In this document: positions 37,949-47,700 of the stretch, in pieces
Layout of the letters: the number at the start of each line of letters is the position of its first letter
Position numbering within the stretch: position 1 is the stretch's first letter
Source: an uncultured Blastocatellia bacterium
Lineage (GTDB): Bacteria; Acidobacteriota; Blastocatellia; Pyrinomonadales; Pyrinomonadaceae
Assembly (NCBI GenBank): GCA_946480785.1
Contig: CAMLLD010000049.1
Location: forward strand, 1-50,420
Length of the DNA stretch: 50,420 bases
Direction of reading: 5' to 3'
The notes under the pieces: model-generated
What the model was told of the DNA's origin: nothing
What the model saw: the letters and a program-made list of their open reading frames with translations, nothing else
Databases searched by the model: none
Translations under genes and position numbers: made by a program

Positions 37949-39313
37949 ATGGAAAGAATAATTATTTCCGGCGCCGGGCTGGTCGGATCGTTGCTTTCCG
38001 TCTACCTGTCAAGAAAAGGTTATCGGGTGGACGTCTACGATCGAAATCCTGATCCACGAGAAGCAAGTAACGAGAACAGAACCGGAAAGGCTTTCAACCT
38101 GACCCTCTGCGACCGCGGCTTCAAAGCGCTCGATGAGGTTGGAGTCGGTGATCACATTCGTAGTCTTTCGGTTCCGGCCTACGGGAGGTTTGTTCATAAC
38201 GAACAAGGTGAATTGGCTTATCAGCCTTACGGCAATAACTCCGAGGCCCTCTACTCTATTTTGCGATCGGACATGAGTGCGGCCATGGTCGACTTTGCCG
38301 CGCGGCAGCCGAACGTGCAGTTTCATTTTCATGAAAAGTGTGTGGGGCTCGCGTTAGCGCCGCTCGAGGTCGAATTCAAAAACACAAAGACCGGAGCACA
38401 GAGACGTGAGAAGGCTTACCTTCTTTTTGGGGCTGACGGCGCCTTTTCCGGAGTGCGGACCTATTTGCAAAGATTTCACCGGGTTAGTTACGCGCAGGAG
38501 TTCCTGGACCAGGGATACAAAGAACTGACTGTGCCGGCAACAGCTACCGCGGATTGGGTGGCGGAAAAGAACGTGTTGCACATGTGGCCGCGCGGTCGCT
38601 ACATGCTGCTTGGGTTTCCGAATCCGGACGGAAGTTTCACCTGTTCTTTGCACATGCCCTTTGATGGTCCTGAGTCTTTCGCGTCAGTGGAAACAGAGAG
38701 CGAAGTGATCGCTTTCTTCCAGGAGAAATTCCCCGACGTCATCGATCACATTCCGAACCTCGTTGAAGAGTTCAATAGCAGTCCGCCGCACCCGATGGTG
38801 ATGGTGAAATGCTCGCCCTGGACGTTGCAGGGCAAGGTCGCGCTCATCGGTGACGCCGCTCACGTCCTCTATCCTTATTACGGGCAAGGCGCAAATTCCG
38901 GCTTCGAAGATTGCTCCGTGTTGATGGAGTGTCTGGAGAAATACGGCGACGATTGGAAAACAGTATTCAGCGAGTACGAACGACTGAGGAAACCGAATAT
39001 GGACGCGATCTCAGCGCTGGTTACTGAGCATTATGTCGAGATTCGCGACTTGTTAGGTGATCCAAAGTTTTTGCTGAGAAAAGCGCTCGAACGCAAGATC
39101 AATCAGATGTTCCCCGATCGCTACCTGCCTTTGTACTCGATGATCGCGTTCACTTGTATTCCCTACGTCGAAGCCTTGCGCATCGACCGCGAGCAACGCT
39201 CAATGATCGACTACCTCATGAACACGCCCGAGATTCAAGCGAATTTGGACAGCAAAGAAGTTGAGAATTTGATCACGCAACTCGTCAACCCGGTGGGTGT
39301 CGGGGCTGATTAG
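37949..39313 (+). CDS. Kynurenine 3-monooxygenase-like flavoprotein hydroxylase
   Basis: A 454-residue class A FAD monooxygenase that aligns along its whole length with kynurenine 3-monooxygenase. It has an N-terminal dinucleotide motif GAGLVG (8-13), then FNLTLCDRGFKALDEVG, QPYGNNSEALYSI, FGADGAFSGVR, DQGYKELTVPA, LHMWPRGRYML, PNPDGSFTC, and the FAD-ribityl motif GDAAH (301-305) followed by YYGQGANSGFEDC. The C-terminal block (DRYLPLYSMIAFTCIPY) is also KMO-typical. The expected reaction is NADPH-dependent ortho-hydroxylation of an arylamine such as kynurenine. In this cluster the substrate may instead be a 4-aminophenylalanine unit. No kynureninase is present, which argues that a 3-hydroxykynurenine-like amino acid would be used directly. 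Strong AAGGAGG upstream. Confidence 0.88.
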   Translation: MERIIISGAGLVGSLLSVYLSRKGYRVDVYDRNPDPREASNENRTGKAFNLTLCDRGFKALDEVGVGDHIRSLSVPAYGRFVHNEQGELAYQPYGNNSEALYSILRSDMSAAMVDFAARQPNVQFHFHEKCVGLALAPLEVEFKNTKTGAQRREKAYLLFGADGAFSGVRTYLQRFHRVSYAQEFLDQGYKELTVPATATADWVAEKNVLHMWPRGRYMLLGFPNPDGSFTCSLHMPFDGPESFASVETESEVIAFFQEKFPDVIDHIPNLVEEFNSSPPHPMVMVKCSPWTLQGKVALIGDAAHVLYPYYGQGANSGFEDCSVLMECLEKYGDDWKTVFSEYERLRKPNMDAISALVTEHYVEIRDLLGDPKFLLRKALERKINQMFPDRYLPLYSMIAFTCIPYVEALRIDREQRSMIDYLMNTPEIQANLDSKEVENLITQLVNPVGVGAD

Positions 39314-39364
39314 TTGCCGGAGAATATCGAGTACTTTTCAGTCGGTCCGCGGGAGATGTTGGCC

Positions 39365-40126
39365 ATGCTAGACCTAACTACTCAAACAACGCTCACAAGT
39401 GAGAGTCTTAACGGAAGATCCGCAAGAGACGAAGTCGTCGGGATCGTCGGTGGCATAGGACCGTTGGCTTCGGCCGAGTTTCTGAAAGCCATCTATGAAA
39501 ATAGTCTCGGTGAACAGGAGCAGGAAGCGCCCCGGGTGATCATGTATTCCGATCCAACTATTCCGGATCGCACGGAGGCCATCCTCTCCGGAGACAACAG
39601 TGAAGTGCTCGACAAGTTAGCCTCAAGCCTGCGCGCTTTGACGTTCCTCGGGGCGACGCAAGTCATTGTTTGTTGCGTGACCGCGCACAACCTGTTGCAA
39701 AACTTACCCCCGGACTTGAAGGTGAAGCTAGTCTCGCTGGTGGACGTTATTTTCGAAAAGATTATCCAGTCACCTGAAAAGCGCCTGCTCATTTGCTCGA
39801 AAGGCACGCGAAAAACTCGTCTGTTTGAGGACCACGAGCTTTGGCCGGCGGCGCGGGAGTATATCGTTCTTCCCGATGAGCGCGATCAGGAGCTGATTCA
39901 TTACGAGTTGATTTGTAAGCTCAAAAAGAGTCGTAACGTCTACGAATTCGTACCGACTCTCAAGAGTCTTTTCGCAAAGTACCGGGTCGACTCCTTCATC
40001 TCCGGGTGCACGGAAATGCACGTAGTAGCGAGGCGACTCGTCTTCACAAACGGTAACGGAAATAAGCACGGCAACATTGATCCTTTATCGATCATTGCTG
40101 AAAGAATCGCCGCCGGGACTGTGTGA
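39365..40126 (+). CDS. Aspartate/glutamate racemase family protein
   Basis: About 253 residues of the cofactor-independent Asp/Glu racemase family. GIVGGIGPLASAEF lies near the N-terminus, the first catalytic cysteine is in CVTAH (Cys104) and the second in SGCTEMH (Cys215). The usual N of CNTxH is replaced by V. The frame extends upstream to a TTG at 39314, adjoining the KMO-like stop. I prefer the ATG at 39365, with GGGAG about nine bases upstream, because conserved family sequence starts shortly after. Since no epimerisation domain is seen in any NRPS, this racemase may make a D-amino acid for one of the A domains (inference). Substrate is not predictable from sequence. Confidence 0.8.
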   Translation: MLDLTTQTTLTSESLNGRSARDEVVGIVGGIGPLASAEFLKAIYENSLGEQEQEAPRVIMYSDPTIPDRTEAILSGDNSEVLDKLASSLRALTFLGATQVIVCCVTAHNLLQNLPPDLKVKLVSLVDVIFEKIIQSPEKRLLICSKGTRKTRLFEDHELWPAAREYIVLPDERDQELIHYELICKLKKSRNVYEFVPTLKSLFAKYRVDSFISGCTEMHVVARRLVFTNGNGNKHGNIDPLSIIAERIAAGTV

Positions 40127-40129
40127 GTT

Positions 40130-41686
40130 ATGAAATACCGAGTTCTCAAATTGCTGGCTCTTATTCTGTTCGTAACAGTCGGTTTTCTTGTGTTGCTGCA
40201 TCCAGGGAGAGCACAGACTCAGGAGAAGGATGTCGATAAGACTCCCAAACAGGATGTCATCGAGATCCCTAAAACCTGGGACGAGGAGGAGCTGCGCTCA
40301 ATGGAACTGCCGCTGGCGAGTAAGGAGTACACACCGACTTACGTCGCGGCCGATTTTTATTATCGAATGTCTGAATTGCGCATCTACAAAAGCTATCCTG
40401 TGTACGCCCCGGGAAAAGAGCCGCCAGGCTATATGGAATGGCTCGCGCAGCAGGAGCCTCAGATAGCTTTCGATCCTGAAAAACTCAAAACTACGGAGGA
40501 CTGGATCAAAGCCGGTGAACTAGTCTTCAATGCCCCAGTCTTCTACAACGCACTTAACCAGATCTCCGATTTGCGAGATCCGGCGTGGTACGAGCGGACC
40601 AAAATGCCGGTGTCCGCAGATGGCATTATGCCGTTCAATGTTTACGTCGTACGGCAGAAGGGAACAGTTGAGAATGGCGAATTCTCCTGCGCCACTTGTC
40701 ATACCCGCGTGCTGCGTGACGGCACAGTGGTTAGAGGAGCACAGGGGAATTATCCACTTGGCCGGTTGGACGAGCTGGATGTCAGAAAGCACGTGGGTGC
40801 GCCCGATGAGGCACAGTACAAAAACCGCGCTCGTGGTGCGTACATCCTTGGCTATTACGCACCCTGGGTGAAGCCTGACGAACTCGAAGTATTTGACAAG
40901 TTAACTCTCAACCAATTCGCCGATCTCATGGGTGCGCTCATTCCTGGGGTGCAGGCTCGCCCGGGTGTGAGTCTCTGGTATCCCGTTGTGGTTCCGGATT
41001 TGATTGGCGTCAAAGACAGGCGCTATCTCGATCGCACCGGCCTGCAACTGCACCGGTCGATAGGCGATATGATGCGCTACGCATCTCTCAATCAGGGCGC
41101 AAACTTTCTCTCGAACTACAAAGGATTCATTCCGCGTGGACCATTAATCAGCCCGAAGAGCCTGCGACCTCGTTTCAGCGACGCGGCACTCTACGCGCTA
41201 AGTCTCTATCTGTATTCGCTGAAACCGCCACCGAATCCGAATAAGTTCGACGCATTGGCTGCGGAAGGTCAAAAGATTTTCGAGCGCGAGGGCTGTGCCG
41301 GCTGTCATACTCCGCCGCTTTACACCAACAACCGTTTGACTCCCGTCGACGGTTTTGATGTCCCCGAGGACCATTGGAAAAAATATGATGTGATGAGAAA
41401 GCGGGTGGGTACCGCACCAGGCCTGGCGCTGAATAGCAGGCGCGCCACCGGCTATTACAAAGTTCCGTCACTCAAAGGCGTATGGTATCGCGGACCCTTC
41501 GAGCACAGCGGTTCAGTTGCGACGCTGGAAGACTGGTTTGATCCTCACCGGCTCGACGACAACTACGTGCCTACCGGATTTCGCGGCTACGAAAACAAAC
41601 CCCACGCCGTTCGCGGACACCCGTTCGGACTCGACCTTTCGGAATCAGAACGCAAAGCACTGATCGCATTTCTTAGAACGCTCTAA
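40130..41686 (+). CDS. Exported diheme cytochrome c
   Basis: A 518-residue protein with an N-terminal signal sequence or anchor (LLALILFVTVGFLVLL) and two heme motifs, CATCH at residue 187 and CAGCH at residue 389. The stretch FSDAALYALSLYLYSLKPPPNPN between them, and the GCAGCHTPPLYTNNRLTPVDGF and RRATGYYKVPSLKGVWYRGPFEHSG blocks, are typical of the large periplasmic diheme cytochromes related to the di-heme peroxidase/MauG group. The exact subfamily is unclear. It starts 3 bases after the racemase stop and so seems to be part of the same operon. It could supply or accept electrons for an oxidative tailoring step, or be incidental. Confidence 0.8.
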   Translation: MKYRVLKLLALILFVTVGFLVLLHPGRAQTQEKDVDKTPKQDVIEIPKTWDEEELRSMELPLASKEYTPTYVAADFYYRMSELRIYKSYPVYAPGKEPPGYMEWLAQQEPQIAFDPEKLKTTEDWIKAGELVFNAPVFYNALNQISDLRDPAWYERTKMPVSADGIMPFNVYVVRQKGTVENGEFSCATCHTRVLRDGTVVRGAQGNYPLGRLDELDVRKHVGAPDEAQYKNRARGAYILGYYAPWVKPDELEVFDKLTLNQFADLMGALIPGVQARPGVSLWYPVVVPDLIGVKDRRYLDRTGLQLHRSIGDMMRYASLNQGANFLSNYKGFIPRGPLISPKSLRPRFSDAALYALSLYLYSLKPPPNPNKFDALAAEGQKIFEREGCAGCHTPPLYTNNRLTPVDGFDVPEDHWKKYDVMRKRVGTAPGLALNSRRATGYYKVPSLKGVWYRGPFEHSGSVATLEDWFDPHRLDDNYVPTGFRGYENKPHAVRGHPFGLDLSESERKALIAFLRTL

Positions 41687-41743
41687 AACCTCGCCATCCC
41701 CCAACACCCTTCATTGACTTCGGTTGAAGCCTCGGGAGGTTCA

Positions 41744-44700
41744 ATGTCACTCACTATCGACAGCCATCCTGATCAACTGGTTGACAACCTTCCTAATCGC
41801 TCCACGCTGGTCTCGTTACTTCGTTGGCGGGCGGAGCACCAGGCCGACCAATTGGCCCACACGTTTCTCGCTGAGGGAAACGTGATCGAAGCCACTCTGA
41901 CTTACGCGGAAGTGGATCGAAACGCGCGCCGGATTGCCGCCAAACTACAATCGATCGACGCCGAGGGAGAGCGTGTGCTCCTGCTTTACCCGCCCGGCTT
42001 GGAATTCATTTCGGCGTTCTTTGGCTGTCTATACGCGGGTGCGGTGGCGGTTCCGGTTTACCCGCCGCGGCGTAATCGCAATCTGCTTCGACTACTCGCA
42101 ATCATCGCAGATTCTGAATCCTCAATCGTGATGACCACGGGCGCCACGCTGGCGAAAGTGCAGCCCTGGTTTGCCGAGACAGCGCAACTGAAAAACGTTC
42201 GCCTGCTTGCTTCCGATAGTCTCGCTGAGCAATCGGAGTACGAGTGGCACGAATCCGTTATCGACAAAAACTCTTTGGCTTTTCTGCAATACACCTCCGG
42301 CTCGACGGGCAGGCCAAAGGGGGTCATGCTCACTCACGAGAATCTACTGTTCAACGCCGCGCTCGTTTATGCGGCGGTGGACCATGCGCCCGGTGACAAA
42401 TATGTATCGTGGTTGCCGACCTTCCACGACATGGGATTCATGGCGGGAATCCTTCAGCCTCTCTACGGCGGATTCCAAAGCATTCTCATGTCACCGGCTT
42501 CCTTTTTGCAGCGGCCACTGTCCTGGCTCGAAGCGATCACACAGTACCGCGCGACGACCAGCGGCGCGCCAAACTTTGCGTATGAACTGTGTGTGCGCAA
42601 GGTCAACGCTGAACAGAAAGCGACGCTGGATCTCAGTAGTTGGACTGTGGCTTTCAACGGCGCCGAGCCGATTCGATTGGAGACGCTGGAACGATTCGCG
42701 GCAGCGTTTGCATCGTGTGGTTTTCGTCGCGAGGCTTTCTATCCCTGTTATGGCCTGGCTGAAGCCACGTTGATGGTCTCCGGTTCATTAAAAACCAGCG
42801 CTCCCGTGAGCAAGCGAGTAAATGCGAAAGCCCTGCTGGACCATCGCGTGGTTGAGTCGGCGGTTGCCGGCGGTGAGAACGATCCTTTGCTGGTTGGCTG
42901 CGGCAGAAATTTGGGCTCGCAAAAGATCGTCATTGTGCGCCCCGAAACCAGTGTCGAATGTGCCCCCGGCGAAGTAGGTGAAATCTGGGTTACGGGGACG
43001 AGCATCGCTCAGGGTTACTGGCGGCAACCGGAACTCACGGAAGCGACCTTCCGCGCGCGTCTTGCCGGTACTAATGAAGGACCATTCCTGCGTACCGGTG
43101 ACCTGGGCTTTATCGATGCGGGCGAACTCTTTGTCACCGGCCGGCTGAAAGACCTGGTCATTATTCGCGGCTTCAATCATTACCCGCAGGACATAGAACT
43201 GACTGTCGAGAAATGTCATCGCGCCCTGCGGCCCGGTTGTGGCGCGGCCTTCTCGGTTGAAGTTGCTGGTGAAGAACGTTTGGTGGTGGTCTATGAAGTC
43301 GATCAGCGGCAGGAAGTGGACCTGAGTGATCTACGCGAACGCATCATCAGGGCGATCGCGGAAGAACATGAACTCCAGACTTATGCGGTGGCGTTCATTC
43401 GTCAGGGAAGCGTTCCGAAAACTTCCAGTGGAAAGATTCAGCGGCATGCTTGTCGAAAGGGTTTTCTGGACCACAGCCTCGACGTGATTGCGGACTGGCA
43501 ACTCGATCTGACGACAGATGAATTGCCGGCCGAGCGCTCGCTTCAGGAGATCGGCGACGTCGAGACCTGGCTCAAACAGCAAATTGCCGGCGCGCTCAAG
43601 GTATCGGTCTCCCAATTGGAGCTTGAAAAACCACTCGCACAATACGGCCTCGACTCACTCGCCGCTTTAGAGTTGATCTACAGCACCGAGGTCGCCACTG
43701 GCGTCAGCCTTTCGCTGGCGAGTTTTCTACAAGACTTCAGCATCTCTGATCTCGCCGCTGAAATACGGGCCGAGTTGGATAAGTCTGCAACCAGTCGGGC
43801 TGAACTTGCTGAAGAAACTCCCGCCGCATCGCAGGCCCTTTCGCGAGGCCAGCAGGCGCTCTGGTTTCTGTATCGCCTGGCTCCCGAAAGCGCTGCTTAC
43901 AACCTCGCCGGCGCCGTTCGTCTGCTCGGCGAAGTGGACGTGACGGCGTTACAGCAAGCGTTTCAAGCTTTGCTTGATCGCCATGAGTCGCTGCGAACTA
44001 TTTACCACGAGCGGGACGGAAAACCTGTTCAAGAGGTGCTCGACTTTGCCGCAGTCTCTTTTGATGAAGAGGACGCTGCTTCGTGGAGCGACGCAGAGTT
44101 GGACCAGCGTTTGCAGTATGAAGCTCACGTCCCTTTCAACCTGGAGATGGGTCCGTTATTGAGACTCTGCCTGTTCAGACGGTCTGCGAACGAGCACGTC
44201 CTGTTACTCGTGGTCCATCACATCGCCGTTGACTTCTGGTCGCTCGGTGTTCTGATACACGAGCTTGGTCTTCTGTATCGCTCACTGACGACGGCGACAG
44301 TGGCCGCTCTCGATCAGCTTCCGCTGCGATACTCAGATTACATTCGCAGCCAGGAACAAATGTTGAGCAGCCCCGAGGGCGAGCGACTCTGGACGTACTG
44401 GCAAAAGCAACTTGCAGGCGACTTGCCCGTGATCGATCTTCCGACCGATCGACCGCGTCCGGCAGTGCAGACCTTTGAGGGGACCTCTTACGCCTTCAAA
44501 CTGGATCCATCCCTGACGCAGCAGCTCAAAGCCGTGGCGCGCGATCAGGGCGCCACACTCTACATGTTGCTGCTGGCTACGTTCCAAATACTGCTCCATC
44601 GTTACACGGGACAGGAAGACATTCTGGTCGGATCGCCGGCAGCAGCACGAGGACGAGCCGGCCTTGCGGGCTTAGTGGGTTACTTCGTTAACCCGCTGGT

Positions 44701-47700
44701 CCTGCGCGCGAATTTCTCCGGTAATCCGACGGTGAGAGAGTTTGTGAATCAAGTGCGCCAGACCGTACTTGATGCTTATCGCCATCAGGACTACCCGTTT
44801 GCCGTGTTGGTTGAGAGGCTGCAACCCGATCGAGATCCCGCACGGTCCCCGTTGTTCCAGGTGATGTTCACGTTGCATCAATCACAGCTACGAGACAAAG
44901 AAGAAGACCTGGCCCAATTTGCTTTGGGTGAAGCCGGTGCGCAAATGAATGTCGGTGGACTGCAACTCGAGTCGATGGCCCTGGAACAGCGTGTCGCACA
45001 GTTTGACTTGACGTTGATGATGGCCGAAGCAGGTGATGGGTTGGGGGCCTCGTTGCAATTCAACCGGGATCTTTTTGACTACCGCACGATCGCGTACATG
45101 GCCCGGCATTTTCAGAATTTGCTGACGGCAATTGCGGGTGCGGAAGGGCGAGAGCCGGTGTGGGAGTTGGAATGGTTGAGTGAGAGTGAGCGGGAGGAGA
45201 TCGTTTACGGGTGGAATGCGACGGAAGTTTTGGTTGCGAGCGAGCTGAGTATTGCGGCAGAGATCGGTGCGCGCGCCCGGGAGCTTGGGGGTGCGGTCGC
45301 GCTTGTCAGTGGGCGGGAAGAGGTGAGTTATGAGGAGTTGAACGCGCGGGCAAACCAGTTGGGCCATTACCTGCGGCAGTTGGGAGTGGGACCAGAGACA
45401 GTAGTAGGCGTGTGTCTGGAGCGGACGGTCGAGTTGGTGGTCGGATTGCTGGGAGTGTTGAAGGCGGGCGGCGCATATTTGCCGCTCGATCCGAGTTATC
45501 CGCGCGAGCGACTGGAATGGATGTTGACGGACGCGGGCGTGCAGGTGGTGTTAAGTGAAGAGCACTTGCGAGAGGTGCTGGGAGAGTACGGCGCCACTCC
45601 AGGAAGACGCGTTGTGTGTCTGGACGTTGAGAGTGAAGCGATCGCGAGGGAGAGTCGCGCGGATCTGAGTGGCGTAGTAAGAGACGAGAACCTTGCTTAT
45701 GTGATCTACACGTCCGGGTCGACGGGGCGGCCGAAAGGGGTGATGGTGCAGCAGGGGAATGTGAAGAACTTCTTCTGCGGGATGGACCAGAGTCTGGGTG
45801 CGAGAGCGGGAGTGCCGGATGGAAAGCGGGAGACGTGGCTGGCAGTGACGTCAGTATCGTTTGATATTTCGGTGCTGGAGTTGTTGTGGAGTTTGCGTCG
45901 TGGTAGCCGGGTGGTGCTGCAGAGTGAAGTGGTGACGAGAGAGGCAGCACGCGAGTCAGGACCCGAGTTGGCCCGGCAGGTGGAACAGGCATCGCTGCGT
46001 GAGAGCGGCAGCGCCGAGGGAGAAGAGGCTGAGACCAGGCAACTGGACTTCAGCCTCTTTTACTTCGCGGCGACAGCCGGTAGCAATGGCCACAGCAATG
46101 GCCATGGTTATGGCGCAGGTCGTGAGAGCTACCGGCTGCTGCTGGAAGGAGCGCGTTACGCGGACGAGCATGGCTACAAAGCGGTGTGGACGCCGGAGCG
46201 GCACTTTCACGAGTTTGGTGGTTTGTATCCGAACCCGGCAGTGACGAGTGCGGCGCTGGCGACGCTCACAGAACGAGTGGAGTTACGCGCCGGGAGCGTA
46301 GTGCTGCCGCTGCATAACCCGGTGCGGGTGGCAGAAGAGTGGTCAGTGATCGATAACTTGAGCGGCGGACGAGTGGGCGTGTCGTTCGCGTCTGGCTGGC
46401 ATGCGGACGACTTTGTCTTAGCGCCGGAACACTATGCGCGACGGCATCAGGTGATGGAAGAGGGAATCGATCTGGTGCGGCGGTTGTGGCGCGGCGAAGC
46501 AGCGCGTCTGCGCGGTGGCAGCGGACAGGAAGTGGAAGTGCGGATTCAGCCGCGTCCGGTGCAACGAGAGTTGCCTGTGTGGGTGACCGCGGCGGGAGCA
46601 GTAGAAACGTTTCGTCAGGCTGGACGTTTGGGTGCGGGAGTGTTGACGCACTTGTTGGGACAGAGCGTGGAAGAGTTGGGCGCGAAGGTGGCGGCATATC
46701 GCGAGGCCTGGCGGGAAGCCGGGCATGCGGGACGCGGGCAAGTGACGTTGATGCTGCACACGTTTGTCGGCGTGGACGAAACGGAAGTGAAGCGGCAGGT
46801 GCGGCAGCCGATGTTGGAGTACCTTGGGAGTTCGTTGGGCTTGATCGAGCGGATGGCGAAGAGTCTGGGAAAGGATTTGGGAGCGGGGCTCAGTGGCAGC
46901 GACTATGACGAAGTTCTTGAGTACGCGTTTGAGCGCTACTACGAGAGGAGCGGATTGCTGGGGCCGGTGGAGAAGTGCGTGCGGATGATCGGACGACTGC
47001 GGCGGCTGGGGATCGATGAAGTTGCATGTTTGATTGACTTCGGACCAGGCGTAACGGAAGTGTTTGAGAGTTTGCAGTACCTCGAAGAGGTGCGGCGCCG
47101 GGCTCGAGCTGAAGCAGTGGCGGCGCGACGGCGGCAGGAGCGAAGCATCACTATCGGAGAGCAGTTGCGACGGCACGAGGTGACGCACCTGCAATGCACA
47201 CCAACGCTGGCGGGAGCGTTGTGGCAGGAAGGGGAGACACGTGCGGGACTGAGCCGATTGCAGCAGTTGATGTGTGGCGGCGAAGCGCTGTCGGGAAGTT
47301 TGGCTGGACTACTGCGTGAGACAGTTAACGGAACAGTCCACAACATGTATGGACCAACAGAGACGACTATCTGGTCTTCTACGCATGAAGTGAATGAGAC
47401 GGATTCCTCGACGCCGATTGTGTCGCTCGGCCGTCCGATCGCTAACACGCAACTTTATTTGTTGGATGAAGCGCTGCAGCCGGCGCCGGTGGGCGTGCGG
47501 GGCGAACTTTATATCGGCGGTGACGGCGTAACGCGTGGCTACTGGCAACGCGGTGAGTTGACGGCCGAGCGGTTTGTGCCCGACCCGTTCAGTCGTCGTG
47601 GCGGGCAGCGGCTGTATCGCACGGGAGATGAGTGCCGCTATCTGGCGAACGGAGAGATTGAATACCTGGGCCGCAGTGACCAGCAGGTGAAGCTGCGGGG

